Assembly: GCA_964547985.1 (NCBI GenBank)
Contig: CAZJPV010000004.1
Location: 1 to 64,000, forward strand
Source of the DNA: JAPLJU01 sp964547985
GTDB taxonomy: Bacteria; Desulfobacterota; Syntrophia; Syntrophales; UBA2192
Direction of reading: 5' to 3'
DNA length: 64,000 bases
Every line of letters starts with the position of its first letter. The first letter of the stretch is position 1. The position numbers and the translations under genes were made by a program. The notes beneath the pieces are model-generated. The model had not been told where the DNA came from. It worked only from the letters and a program-made list of their open reading frames with translations, and searched no databases. Of the stretch, positions 1 to 8,691 are shown piece after piece.

Positions 1-77
1 TGCTGGAAATATGCTTAGTTAATTATCTTGACTTGAAACACAGTTGCTCACAACTTTTTTTGATGGCCAATCACAAC

Positions 78-779
78 TCAGTCAATACTTATCAATGATT
101 CCCAGCGCTCGTATTCCGTCCCGGCGGGAAGTCCTCTTTTTTTGAGGATTGCGATGATCCGCTCGTCGTTGAATCGGAGGTAGGGATTCACCTTACGCTC
201 CTCCGCGAGGGTCGAATAGACGTGGCCCGGGTCGTCGTTAGAGAGAAAGTCATCCAGGTCCCTGTAACCCGGCTCCAGGCGCTTTGCGAAAACCATCGAG
301 TCCCTGACGTAGTCATGGCCTGCGTAAATGATTGTCCCGTCGGGAAGGGCCATGAGCTTCTTGATGGAATGATAAAATTCCCGCAGATTCCCTGTGAAGC
401 AGTTCCCCACCGTGCCGTTGAAGATCGTGTCTCCCGAAATCAGGATATTTCCTGTGTGCAAACAAATGGCATCCTCGGTGTGGCCCGGTGTCGCGTAGAT
501 GAGGATTTTTTCACCCTCGAGGCGCATCTCTCTCTTTTCCGCAAGTTCGTTCGGCTTCAGGTATGTCGCCTGTGAATGTTTGAGGAGTTCATCGTTTCCC
601 ATCATGTGGTCGTAGTGTGCATGGGTGTTTGTCACACACACAAGCTCGAGTCTCTGGATTTTTAAAAACTCGAGGATCTCATCCACGGCACCCCCGTCAA
701 CGGCTAGGGCGGATCTTTCACCGGATATCAGGTAACCCAGGTTGTCCGAGGCGTATCGAAATTGCCCGATTTTTAACAT
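78..779 (-). CDS. MBL-fold metallo-hydrolase (glyoxalase II-like)
   Basis: A 233-residue metallo-beta-lactamase-fold hydrolase, probably acting on a thioester or similar small ester in the cytoplasm. The zinc motif HAHYDH is seen near residue 54, followed by the later ligands in GHTEDA, SGDTIF and AGHDYV, the usual order for glyoxalase II-like proteins. No signal peptide. I chose the ATG at 779 because AAGGCGG sits 5 nt upstream; a GTG at 797 would add six residues but has no better site. The protein is shorter than true glyoxalase II (about 255 residues), so the substrate is open. It is monocistronic on the minus strand. Confidence 0.85.
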   Translation of the reverse strand: MLKIGQFRYASDNLGYLISGERSALAVDGGAVDEILEFLKIQRLELVCVTNTHAHYDHMMGNDELLKHSQATYLKPNELAEKREMRLEGEKILIYATPGHTEDAICLHTGNILISGDTIFNGTVGNCFTGNLREFYHSIKKLMALPDGTIIYAGHDYVRDSMVFAKRLEPGYRDLDDFLSNDDPGHVYSTLAEERKVNPYLRFNDERIIAILKKRGLPAGTEYERWESLISID

Positions 780-889
780 GAATACCGCCTTTGTCACGCC
801 CGTTCGTGACCGGGATTATTACAGGGAAACCAAGAAGGGCTCAAGGGAAAAATCTCCCGGCGGCCCGTGAGGATCGTTTCAAGACTGTC

Positions 890-917
890 TTGACTTTTCC
901 GGGTCTTTCTTTATAGT
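890..917 (+). promoter_or_regulatory. Sigma-70 type promoter for the 99-aa secreted protein
   Basis: TTGACT at 890-895 and TATAGT at 912-917 are separated by 16 nt and lie 35 nt before the ATG at 952. The match to the sigma-70 consensus is good on both hexamers. No experimental support. Confidence 0.5.
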
Positions 918-951
918 AAAGCGACAAATCAAGAAGAAGGAGGGTACTCAT

Positions 952-1251
952 ATGAAGCGTGGTATTTTTGTTGTGGGGATGCTCGTACTGGCCGTTACAT
1001 TCGCCTTTGTGCAGGCCTCATGGGCTTACCAGGTCACAGGCCCCGTTCTCGAAGTGAAGGATGACTCGATCAGCGTTCAAAAGGGAAAAGAGGTATGGAA
1101 GATTGCCAGGGATAAAAACACGAAAGTAACCGGCGATCTGAAGGTGGGCTCCAAGGTGACGATAGAATACACGATGTCCGCAACCAAGATCGATGTGAAG
1201 GATGCCGGCAAAAAGGCGGAGCCTAAGAAGGCGGAACCCAAAAAGAAATAA
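952..1251 (+). CDS. Small secreted beta-rich protein, lysine-rich tail
   Basis: A 99-residue exported protein of unknown function. Residues 1-25 form a signal peptide ending at ASWA; the mature part (Y-Q-V-T-G-P-V onward) looks like a small beta-barrel domain of the DUF5666/OB kind, with repeated VLEVKDD, VTGDLKVGS and VTIEYT strands. The tail contains two copies of KKAEPKK. A strong ribosome-binding site (AAGGAGGG) precedes the ATG. A sigma-70-like promoter lies just upstream and a GC-rich hairpin just downstream, so it is probably a single-gene unit. The domain assignment is by pattern only. Confidence 0.75.
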   Translation: MKRGIFVVGMLVLAVTFAFVQASWAYQVTGPVLEVKDDSISVQKGKEVWKIARDKNTKVTGDLKVGSKVTIEYTMSATKIDVKDAGKKAEPKKAEPKKK

Positions 1252-1280
1252 TTTATTTAGATCCTTTCAAGGATGAAGAA

Positions 1281-1302
1281 CGGCCCGGGATTACCCGGGC
1301 CG
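1281..1302 (+). terminator. GC-rich hairpin after the secreted protein gene
   Basis: A perfect 9-bp stem (CGGCCCGGG / CCCGGGCCG) with a 4-nt ATTA loop lies 29 nt after the stop codon. It lacks a clear U-tract, so termination may be weak or need another factor. Confidence 0.5.
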
Positions 1303-1423
1303 CTATCTATCATCCGATCTTTTGATGTCATTCACTCCGAGCGGGGGACATTCCATCGGGTTGTGTAAAGTATCACCCGGTTCCCTGTTCCCGGATCTAT
1401 GTCGTATCCGAACGGAGGATAAC

Positions 1424-2884
1424 ATGGCAACAGCAGCCCCCCCGCTTCCCATTGCAATGGGAAAAAGTGAGATAGCAATCCTTCCGAAAATGGCCAACCG
1501 TCACGGCCTGATAACCGGAGCCACTGGCACCGGGAAGACGGTGTCTCTGAGGGTCCTGGCCGAGCAGTTCAGCTCAATCGGCGTGCCCGTATTCATGGCT
1601 GACGTCAAGGGAGATCTGGCAACACTCAGCCAGCCCGGCGGAGACAATCCAAAGATCGCTGAGAGGATCAAGGACCTGGGTCTGAAAGACTTCAAATTCG
1701 AGGGATATCCAGTCGTCTTATGGGATGTTTTCGGCGAGAAGGGCCATCCCCTTCGTGCCACGGTCTCGGAGATGGGCCCGCTTCTTTTAAGCCGAATCTT
1801 CAGTCTCAACGACACACAGAGCGGCGTGCTGAACGCCATTTTTAAGATTGCCGATGACAACGGGCTTCTTCTCCTCGACCTCAAGGATCTCAGGTCTATG
1901 CTTCAGTTCGCGGGAGACAACGCGAACAAGTTCAAAACGCAGTATGGAAACATCTCAACAGCCAGTGTCGGTGCCATCCAGAGAAATCTCCTGGTTTTAG
2001 AGGAGCAGGGCGGGGATAAATTCTTCGGGGAGCCGGCCCTGGACATCAACGATCTCACGCAAACTGACTCGAAGGGCAGGGGCGTCGTCAACATCATCAC
2101 GGCCGACAGGCTTATGCAGTCTCCGAATCTCTATGCCACGTTCCTTCTTTGGCTTCTCGCGGAGCTCTACGAGCAGCTTCCCGAGGTGGGAGACCCGCCG
2201 AAGCCGAAGCTGGTCTTTTTCTTCGACGAGGCCCACCTTCTTTTCGAAGACGTGCCGAAGGCCCTGGAGGACAAGATCGAGCAGGTGGTCCGTCTGATCC
2301 GCTCCAAGGGTGTGGGCGTGTACTTCGTGACGCAGAACCCGATCGATATTCCCGATACGATCCTGAGCCAACTCGGGAACCGCGTCCAGCACGCGCTCAG
2401 GGCCTTCACACCGAGAGACCAGAAGGCGGTGAGGGTGGCTGCCGAGACTTTCCGGGCCAACCCAAAGCTCGACACAATGAAGGCCATCCTTGAGCTTTCC
2501 GTGGGTGAGGCGTTGATATCCGTACTGGATGAAAAAGGGGCCCCCACCATGGTGGAGAAGGCCTGGATCCTGCCGCCTCACAGCCAGCTCGGGACGCTCA
2601 CACCCGATGAGATGGCAAAGCTGATCAAAGGGTCCGTCCTTTACGGCCATTACGAAAAGACGGTGGATCGGGAGAGCGCTTATGAGAAGTTGAAGGAAAA
2701 GACCCTTCAGCTTCAGAAGGAAGAGGATGTAGCCGCAGCGGAGGTCAAGAAGAAGAAAGAACCGCAATCCGAAACGGAAAAGATGATAGGCGCTGCGGCG
2801 AAGAGCGCGGCCCACGCCATTGGAAGTCAGCTCGGTCGCCAGATCATGCGCGGCGTGCTGGGCTCGATCTTTGGTAAGAAATGA
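1424..2884 (+). CDS. HerA/YjgR-like P-loop ATPase (DUF853)
   Basis: A 486-residue FtsK/HerA-superfamily ATPase of the DUF853 (YjgR) family. Walker A is GATGTGKT near residue 36, Walker B is LVFFFDEAHLLF near residue 265, and the family signature MADVKGDLATLSQPG follows the first strand. Members hydrolyse ATP and are suspected to work on DNA or protein complexes; the substrate is not established. The start at 1424 has CGGAGGA 4 nt upstream; the longer open frame to 1322 has no such site. The C-terminus (about 440-486) is lysine/glutamate-rich then amphipathic. It overlaps the next gene by 4 nt (ATGA), so the two are translationally coupled. Confidence 0.9.
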   Translation: MATAAPPLPIAMGKSEIAILPKMANRHGLITGATGTGKTVSLRVLAEQFSSIGVPVFMADVKGDLATLSQPGGDNPKIAERIKDLGLKDFKFEGYPVVLWDVFGEKGHPLRATVSEMGPLLLSRIFSLNDTQSGVLNAIFKIADDNGLLLLDLKDLRSMLQFAGDNANKFKTQYGNISTASVGAIQRNLLVLEEQGGDKFFGEPALDINDLTQTDSKGRGVVNIITADRLMQSPNLYATFLLWLLAELYEQLPEVGDPPKPKLVFFFDEAHLLFEDVPKALEDKIEQVVRLIRSKGVGVYFVTQNPIDIPDTILSQLGNRVQHALRAFTPRDQKAVRVAAETFRANPKLDTMKAILELSVGEALISVLDEKGAPTMVEKAWILPPHSQLGTLTPDEMAKLIKGSVLYGHYEKTVDRESAYEKLKEKTLQLQKEEDVAAAEVKKKKEPQSETEKMIGAAAKSAAHAIGSQLGRQIMRGVLGSIFGKK

Positions 2885-3198
2885 TAGAACTGGCTTGGAC
2901 CTTAGGGCTAAAGCCTTTTATGCTCTGGGTGGTCGATAAAATCAAGACCCGTCTCATCCTCGATGAGGCGGGTCTTTTGCTTGATATCCCCATACAGGTT
3001 GAGCTCGAGTACGAGCTCGATGGGACAAGGGTTCGGGCAGCGTCCGCAACGAAAAAAATCTACTTCAACCGTCCTGCCCTGCTAAAGGAATGCTCCGGTA
3101 GAACCGCAGCCGAGCTGGACCGACTGGTGGACCAGGCTGTGCGGCGGGCCATCGAGGAACACTTCTTGGCGCGGCAATATTCTTTTGAGAAGGGATGA
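2881..3198 (+). CDS. Hypothetical 105-aa protein coupled to the HerA-like ATPase
   Basis: I do not recognise this family. It is a 105-residue soluble protein with a hydrophobic N-terminal helix (LAWTLGLKPFMLWVV), a central beta-rich part and a C-terminal helix rich in Arg and Glu. Its ATG overlaps the stop of the upstream DUF853 ATPase, which suggests coupled synthesis and a possible physical partnership. It has no signal peptide and no metal motif. Confidence 0.6.
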   Translation: MIELAWTLGLKPFMLWVVDKIKTRLILDEAGLLLDIPIQVELEYELDGTRVRAASATKKIYFNRPALLKECSGRTAAELDRLVDQAVRRAIEEHFLARQYSFEKG

Positions 3199-3325
3199 AT
3201 GGATTGTTCCCGCGTATCGATCTATACGGGACGACATAAAGCTAAATCGGGACCGCCTGACAGCATCGGGGGCGGGTCAAGGGGTTATCATGCAGCGTTC
3301 ATTCAGCCAGAATGAGGAGGGGCAC

Positions 3326-4138
3326 ATGAGAACCAGAGACATTTTTTCCTTGGTCGCTGTTGTCCTGTTTACCCTTGTCGGTCTTTGCGCTCACGCGGCA
3401 GAGGACCTCGCTACGATAACAGGTCAACTCGAGAAGAGGAAAGCAGACCTCGAGAATTACCAGAAGGCAAAAGGGGATCTGGAACGTTTCCTGGATCCCG
3501 ATAACCATTACTTCTTTTTCAAAAGGGGTGACCGGATTGTCGCTATGCAATCGGATCCTGATAAAATTCGTCAGGATGTGTTCAGGGTCTCATACATTCA
3601 AGCGTTAATCATACAGACACATCCTAATGCTTATAAGGCATGGGTTGATGCGAGAGATTTTTGGGATATGCTCGCAAAGGATAATAAAGATGTAAGAAGC
3701 CAATTTGGACGGGACTACGGGATTATCAAAAGTAATATTATCCTCGTGCAGCAAGACATTCGCCGTCTCGAAGAGAAAGCAAGGGTTTTAGCAGCGACAC
3801 ATAAGGCGGAGAGTCAGGTACCGTCCGCTCCCCTGGAACCACCCAGGATCTGGGAAGAGTGCGAGGATTCGAACGTCAGGATCTGCGGCACCTGGACGTA
3901 TAATGACGATAGTGAAACTTTTGAGGCGGAATGGAAAAATGGGGCAAAGGCGACACTCAAGCTCAGGAAGTTTGATGGCAGAGAAGTGCGGATTACACGA
4001 AACGACCAGTCCGGAGCCTCGAAAGGCCTGCAAGCGGTATACACGGGCAGAATCACCGCGACAGGAATCGTGGACGGCAAGGTCACCTGGACGTGGGGCG
4101 GAAGGACATGGTCCGGCACCTGGAAGGCAGATTGGTAG
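3326..4138 (+). CDS. Secreted protein with coiled coil and C-terminal beta domain
   Basis: A 270-residue exported protein of unknown function. Residues 1-23 (MRTRDIFSLVAVVLF...AHAA) are a signal peptide. Residues 25-55 are a charged helix with heptad character, the middle is helical, and the last 75 residues (from CGTWTYNDDSETFEAEW) form a beta-rich domain with repeated Trp and Gly ending WTWGGRTWSGTW, similar in feel to MORN or lipocalin-like sheets. The ATG at 3326 has GAGGAGGGG just upstream; the longer frame from 3185 is not supported. Base usage in the middle is more AT-rich than in neighbours. Confidence 0.7.
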   Translation: MRTRDIFSLVAVVLFTLVGLCAHAAEDLATITGQLEKRKADLENYQKAKGDLERFLDPDNHYFFFKRGDRIVAMQSDPDKIRQDVFRVSYIQALIIQTHPNAYKAWVDARDFWDMLAKDNKDVRSQFGRDYGIIKSNIILVQQDIRRLEEKARVLAATHKAESQVPSAPLEPPRIWEECEDSNVRICGTWTYNDDSETFEAEWKNGAKATLKLRKFDGREVRITRNDQSGASKGLQAVYTGRITATGIVDGKVTWTWGGRTWSGTWKADW

Positions 4139-4236
4139 GCATGGATTGACAGGGAGATAAGCATCAAGATGAACGGATATACGGATTTTTTGAACAATTC
4201 ATAAAAACCTTGATAGAGGGGAAAGGGGCAGTGTGA

Positions 4237-5496
4237 ATGTTGGAACATCTGTTGACCAAGGAGCAAATCAGGATAAGGGACGAAGTTCGAGATCTCGTGA
4301 AATGGGTGCCGCGCCAGATGATCCTTGATATGGACACGGACAAGATCAAGTTCCCCAAGGAGTTCCTGCAGGAGGCAGCGCGACGGAACCTCCTCGGGTG
4401 CCGTTATCCGAAGAAGTGGGGCGGCAGGGACATGGACTGGGTCGCGACCTGTATGATCATGGAAGAGGTGGGGACCCTGGGTTATGAGTTTTCCTGCGTT
4501 TTCGGGGTCGGTGCCGAACTTGTGTGCGATGCCATCGTCCTCCACGGCACGGACGCGCAAAAGGAGAAGTATGTCAAACCGCTGCTCCGGGGGGAGCGTT
4601 TCGCCGCCGAGTGCCTCACCGAACCGAGGGGGGGGTCCGACTTTTTCGGGGCGACCACTAAGGCGGAGGACCGGGGAGATCACTTCCTTCTCAACGGGCA
4701 GAAGCGCTTCATCGTCGGCGCGGAAGGAGCGGATTTCTTCCTCGTCTACGCCCGCACGAACCCGGGTGCGAAACCCCAGGACTCGATCACATGCTTCGTC
4801 GTGGACCGTGGGCCCGGCGTCGAGACAAAATATCTCTACGGCCTCATGGGCTGCCGGGGCGGCGGCACGGGACGCCTCGTCTTCCGGAATGTCGTCGTGC
4901 CAAAGGAAAACATCGTGGGAAAGCTGCACGGCGCTTACGATGTCTTCAACACCATGATGATCCCGGAGCGTCTGGGTACGGCTGCCATGACCATCGGGTC
5001 CGCCCGGGCCGCCCTCGATGTCGCGACGAACTACACCACGAAGCGGAAGGCCTTTGGGAAGGTGATCAACACGTTTCAGGGGGTGAGCTTCCTGGTGGCC
5101 GAGGCGGCTATGCTCCTCGATGCCTGCCGGGCCATGGCGTACTCGACGGCCCGCGCCGTGGACAGCGGCGTGGACATGAACCTGATCCGGCGGTATGTGT
5201 CGGAGTCGAAGAAGTTCATCACGGAGTCCTGTCAGAAGGTCGTGCACAACTCGATGCAGGTTATGGGGGGAATCGGTTACACGAATGTCTTCCCCGTCGA
5301 GAGGATGCACCGGGACATCCGCTTGGCCTCCATCTGGACCGGGACGAGCGAGGTCATGGCCATGATTGTCGCCCATGAATGGTACCGGGAATTCATGAAG
5401 AAGAAATTGCCCCGGGACTACGAGGCGGATGCGCAGGAAGCCCATGCGGCGGATGAGAAGATTTACACCGACGAGGACATGTGGAAAGAGAGTTAA
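4237..5496 (+). CDS. Acyl-CoA dehydrogenase family protein
   Basis: A 419-residue FAD-dependent acyl-CoA dehydrogenase, expected to introduce a 2,3-double bond into an acyl-CoA and pass electrons to ETF. The N-terminal helical domain, the middle beta domain (ECLTEPRGGSDFFGATTKAE, FIVGAEGADFFLVYART) and the C-terminal helical domain (KRKAFGKVINTFQGV, QVMGGIGYTNVFPVERMHRDI) are all present and full length. The position of the usual catalytic Glu in IYEGT reads IWTGT here, so the base must lie elsewhere or the reaction differs. A GA-rich ribosome-binding region precedes the ATG. It stands alone on the plus strand. Confidence 0.9.
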   Translation: MLEHLLTKEQIRIRDEVRDLVKWVPRQMILDMDTDKIKFPKEFLQEAARRNLLGCRYPKKWGGRDMDWVATCMIMEEVGTLGYEFSCVFGVGAELVCDAIVLHGTDAQKEKYVKPLLRGERFAAECLTEPRGGSDFFGATTKAEDRGDHFLLNGQKRFIVGAEGADFFLVYARTNPGAKPQDSITCFVVDRGPGVETKYLYGLMGCRGGGTGRLVFRNVVVPKENIVGKLHGAYDVFNTMMIPERLGTAAMTIGSARAALDVATNYTTKRKAFGKVINTFQGVSFLVAEAAMLLDACRAMAYSTARAVDSGVDMNLIRRYVSESKKFITESCQKVVHNSMQVMGGIGYTNVFPVERMHRDIRLASIWTGTSEVMAMIVAHEWYREFMKKKLPRDYEADAQEAHAADEKIYTDEDMWKES

Positions 5497-5605
5497 CAGG
5501 CGGAGAGGTTTGCGTTGCCATGCGCCCTGTCCTGTGTTAGGCTTCCGCCGCACCGTCGGATCCGATAACCGTCGATGAACGAATTCAGGAGGTTCTGTCA
5601 GCACT

Positions 5606-6520
5606 TTGATTCAATGGGTACCCGGGAGGTGGCGTCCCTTCGTTGCGCTGATCCTGCTGGCGATGATCTGGGGTTACAACTGGGTCGTTATGAAAAAGTC
5701 CCTGCAGTACATGGGACCTTTTGATTTCAACGCCCTGCGCATGACCCTTGGGGGGGTGATCCTTCTTTTTCTTATGCTTTTGAGCAGGATCCCTCTCCGT
5801 CCGCGGGACATTTCCCTGACGATCCTGCTCGGGCTTTGCCAGACGGCGGCGGGGACGGGGTTCATCATCTGGGCCCTGGTGAGCGGCGGGGCAGGGAAGA
5901 CGGCCATCCTGGTTTACACCATGCCGTTCTGGATCCTGATTTTTGCCTAGCCGATCCTTTCAGAGAAAATCCGGGGCGTGAACTGGCTGCCCGTCATCAT
6001 GGCATTCACGGGCATGATGCTTCTGCTGGAGCCCTGGAGGTTGAAGAGCACGATCTTCAGTGAGGTCCTGGCCGTCATCGCGGGCGTCTGCTGGGCCTTC
6101 AGCGCCATTATCATCAAGCTGATGCAGAGAAAGCCCGGTTTTGACCTCGTGTCGGTCACGGCCTGGCAATTTGTGTACGGTTCCGTGCCCCTGGTGATTA
6201 TTGCCATGCTCGTCCCCCAGCGGCCCACGCAGTGGACACCCTATCTGATATCAGCCATTCTCTTCAATGCCGTCCTGGTATGCGCCCTCGCCTTTATGCT
6301 GTGGACCTATATCATGAAAAAGCTGCCTGCCGGTGTGGCGGGGATGGGTACGCTGGCTGTTCCCGTCATCGGCATTTCAGCTTCCATGCTGGAGCTCGGG
6401 GAACGTCCGGACACCTTCGAGGCCTGGGGGATGACCCTGATCCTGGCCGCGCTCTTCATCCTGACACTTCTGCGGTTCACGGAAAACCGGTTGAACGGCC
6501 CCGCCGCCGGTCTGGACTGA
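5606..6520 (+). pseudogene. EamA/DMT transporter interrupted by one in-frame amber codon
   Basis: A drug/metabolite transporter of the EamA family, 304 codons long, the normal size for two five-helix repeats. The first half (residues 1-114) ends at a TAG at 5948-5950, but the reading frame continues without any shift into the second half, ending at 6520. The stop falls in a segment where relatives carry Trp (FA-W-PILSEKIRG), so a single TGG to TAG change explains it. The start is a TTG at 5606 with AGGAGG about 13 nt upstream. It may be a recent pseudogene, a readthrough case, or a sequencing error. The second half alone could be translated from an internal GTG/ATG, but half an EamA protein is not known to be enough. 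Confidence 0.8.
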
Positions 6521-6531
6521 AATCGATCCGG

Positions 6532-7266
6532 TCATTTCATCTTCCGAATCCTCACCTCGATTCCCTTTTCGTTCTTGAGAAGGGCCGTCAGCTTCGAGAC
6601 GTCCGTGTCGCTGTAGTGATAGGGGTAGAGCACTTTCGGCCTGAAGGCTCTTGCCGCGTCGGCGACCATCTCCGGGGTCATGGTGTAGGGAAGGTTCATC
6701 GGCAGGAAGGCGATGTCGATCGACTTCAAGGCCTTCATCTCCGGCGTGTTTTCCGTGTCTCCGGCGATATAAACCCGCTTGTCCCCGAAGGCCATGATGT
6801 AGCCGTTCCCGATGCCTTTGGGATGGAAGGGCACACCCGGGCTTCGCACGTGGACGATGTTGTAGGCCGGGACGGCCTCGATCCGGATCCCCTGAACGGT
6901 TTTCACATCCCCGTTCTTCATGACGATACCGCCCTTGAGCTTCGTCGTCGCCGTTTCATTGAGCACAATATCCGTTTTTGCTGTGCGCAGGGTCTTGATG
7001 GCTTTCAGGCCCAGGTGGTCTGCGTGTTCGTGGGTGACCACGATGAGATCCGCCTTGGGCAACTTGGTGTAGTCTGCTTCCTGGCTCACCGGGTCCACGT
7101 GGATGATCTTCCCGGCAAACTGGAGCATGAGTGTCCCGTGGCCGATGAAGGTGATTTTCAGTTCTCCGGCAGACGTCTTGAAGACATCCGTCTCGAACGC
7201 CGAAGCAGCGGAAACGAGCATGAAGAATATTCCTGTGATGGACATAAGCAGCATCAACCTGGACAT
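6532..7266 (-). CDS. Exported MBL-fold metal-dependent hydrolase (UPF0173/UlaG-like)
   Basis: A 244-residue metallo-beta-lactamase-fold protein with a signal peptide (residues 1-23, ending ASAF), hence probably periplasmic. The zinc motif HEHADH is near residue 82, with later ligands in IAGDTENTPE and YPYHYSD, the order found in UlaG-like/UPF0173 proteins. Substrate unknown. AAGGAGAT is 7 nt before the ATG. It is convergent with the broken transporter gene (12 nt between stops) and its 5' side faces the VOC-family gene on the same strand 53 nt upstream, so the two may be co-transcribed. Confidence 0.85.
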   Translation of the reverse strand: MSRLMLLMSITGIFFMLVSAASAFETDVFKTSAGELKITFIGHGTLMLQFAGKIIHVDPVSQEADYTKLPKADLIVVTHEHADHLGLKAIKTLRTAKTDIVLNETATTKLKGGIVMKNGDVKTVQGIRIEAVPAYNIVHVRSPGVPFHPKGIGNGYIMAFGDKRVYIAGDTENTPEMKALKSIDIAFLPMNLPYTMTPEMVADAARAFRPKVLYPYHYSDTDVSKLTALLKNEKGIEVRIRKMK

Positions 7267-7319
7267 ATGAACATCTCCTTTCTCATGCAGGTCTTGGGGA
7301 TTTTCCTCCGTAATTTCTT

Positions 7320-7688
7320 CTACCGCATGGAGTGAAGACCGACAAGGTTTCCCTCCGAGTCCCGGAAGAGCGCGAAGAAGCCGTATTCGTCGGTGATCTT
7401 TGTCTTCGTCACGGCAACGGTGCCTCCTGCCGGTTCAACCCGATCGAGGGCTTCGTTCAGGTCTTTACCTGCGTTCAGGTAAACCACCGTTCCCCGGTCA
7501 GAGGGTTCGTAGCCTTCCCCGTTCACCAGGGCGCCGCTGCTGGCATGGCCCGCCGTCGGGAAGAAGGCCATGGTGAAATCGCCCATTTTCTGCACGGGCA
7601 TGTCGTGACCGAGGATGTTGCTGTAGAAAAGCCTTGCCCGCTCCATGTCCCTGACCGGGATCTCAAACCAGACCGCCATGTTTCGCAT
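7320..7688 (-). CDS. VOC-family (glyoxalase/bleomycin-resistance) protein
   Basis: A 122-residue vicinal-oxygen-chelate fold protein with two beta-alpha-beta-beta-beta modules: residues 1-60 (WFEIPVRDMERARLFYSNILG) and 65-122 (VVYLNAGKDLNEALDRVEPAGGTVA...DSEGNLVGLHS). The last segment is the classic metal-site strand of the family. It could be a dioxygenase-like, isomerase-like or binding protein; the substrate cannot be read. The region upstream is AT-rich and likely holds its promoter. Confidence 0.85.
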   Translation of the reverse strand: MRNMAVWFEIPVRDMERARLFYSNILGHDMPVQKMGDFTMAFFPTAGHASSGALVNGEGYEPSDRGTVVYLNAGKDLNEALDRVEPAGGTVAVTKTKITDEYGFFALFRDSEGNLVGLHSMR

Positions 7689-7821
7689 GATCTTACCCCA
7701 AAAAAATTTATTTCACTTATCGTTATAATTTTATATCATAAAGCAAGTTGCGACAAATTCTTTTCACGCCCTGGGTGCGGTTTTCGATCCGGCAGAACTC
7801 CATCCCAACGAGAGGGTCCAG

Positions 7822-8271
7822 ATGAATACACTCTATTTTGATGATTTCAAGGTTGGCGACAGGTTCGAATCCCCCGGCATCACCGTGACGGAAGGGCAGA
7901 TCATCGACTTCGCCATGCAGTTCGACCCCCAGGTCTTCCACCTCGATGTGGAGGCCGCGAAAAAAACCATTTACGGGGGTCTCATCGCGAGCGGCATCCA
8001 CACGATCGCTCTCACCTTCCGGCTCTTCCTCATGACCGGGGCGATCCATTCCGGAAACAGTCTTGGCTCTCCCGGTTTCGATGAGCTTCGATGGCTTCTT
8101 CCCGTGCGGCCCGGCGACACGCTCCGCGCTGTCGGCGAGGTTTTGGAACTCCGTCCCTCCAAGTCACAGTCTGACCGGGGAATCGTCCGGTTGCGCTATT
8201 CCGCCTTCAACCAGAAAGACGAGCCTGTCTTCAGCGTCATCGGAAACCAGATCGTCCGCCGCAAGCCCTGA
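7822..8271 (+). CDS. MaoC-like (R)-specific enoyl-CoA hydratase
   Basis: A 149-residue single hot-dog protein of the MaoC dehydratase family. The motif FAMQFDPQVFHLDVEAAKKTIYGGLIASGIHTIAL contains the conserved Asp and His of the (R)-hydratase active site. It would hydrate trans-2-enoyl-CoA or dehydrate (R)-3-hydroxyacyl-CoA in the cytoplasm. GAGAGGG precedes the ATG. It is transcribed alone and divergent from the VOC gene, with an AT-rich gap holding TATAAT at 7724-7729. Confidence 0.9.
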   Translation: MNTLYFDDFKVGDRFESPGITVTEGQIIDFAMQFDPQVFHLDVEAAKKTIYGGLIASGIHTIALTFRLFLMTGAIHSGNSLGSPGFDELRWLLPVRPGDTLRAVGEVLELRPSKSQSDRGIVRLRYSAFNQKDEPVFSVIGNQIVRRKP

Positions 8272-8282
8272 GCTTGAGGCTC

Positions 8283-8657
8283 CTATTCGTAACCGAGCTC
8301 TATAAGCCTTTCCTCGTCGATCCCGATGAAGTGTGCCACCTCGTGCACAACGGTGATCTCGATCTGTTCTTCCAGCTCTTTGATGGTTTGACACATCTCC
8401 TCGAGGGGCTTCTGAAAGATGAGGATGGTGTCGGGAAAAAGGGGGGGGTAAACCGCAGAACGCTCGAGGAGGGAAGCCCCCTGGTAGAGCCCGAGGAGCG
8501 GCTCGTCGGGCGGCAGACCCATGGCCTCCAGAATTTCCGGCGAGGGACTCTCCTGGACGGAGATGAGCACGTTGTCGAGATGCCGGCGGATCTCGTGCGG
8601 GATCCGCCTGATCGACCTTTGAACCGCCTTGTCGAAATCCTTCCTGCTGAGTTTCAT
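8283..8657 (-). CDS. MMP-like metallopeptidase family protein (PF06262 type)
   Basis: A 124-residue minimal zincin. The C-terminal motif HEVAHFIGIDEERL (near residue 103) is the HExxHxxGxD signature of this short family, found widely next to housekeeping genes. There is no signal peptide, so it is cytoplasmic; physiological substrates are not known. The N-terminus MKLSRKDFDKAVQRSIRRIP and the segment PLLGLYQGASLLERS are typical of the family. Its stop is 12 nt from the stop of the MaoC gene (convergent). Confidence 0.85.
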   Translation of the reverse strand: MKLSRKDFDKAVQRSIRRIPHEIRRHLDNVLISVQESPSPEILEAMGLPPDEPLLGLYQGASLLERSAVYPPLFPDTILIFQKPLEEMCQTIKELEEQIEITVVHEVAHFIGIDEERLIELGYE

Positions 8658-8691
8658 TTGTCACCATCCTCGATGCACATGCCGGGAACGT

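Noticed and set aside
1..77. Possible gene end at the left window edge
   Set aside because: No reading frame of useful length or recognisable ending is visible in the first 77 bases.
3814..5604. 596-aa open frame on the minus strand opposite the acyl-CoA dehydrogenase
   Set aside because: It is antisense to a clear family gene, with no domain and a composition (many Arg, His, Pro) typical of shadow frames in GC-rich DNA.
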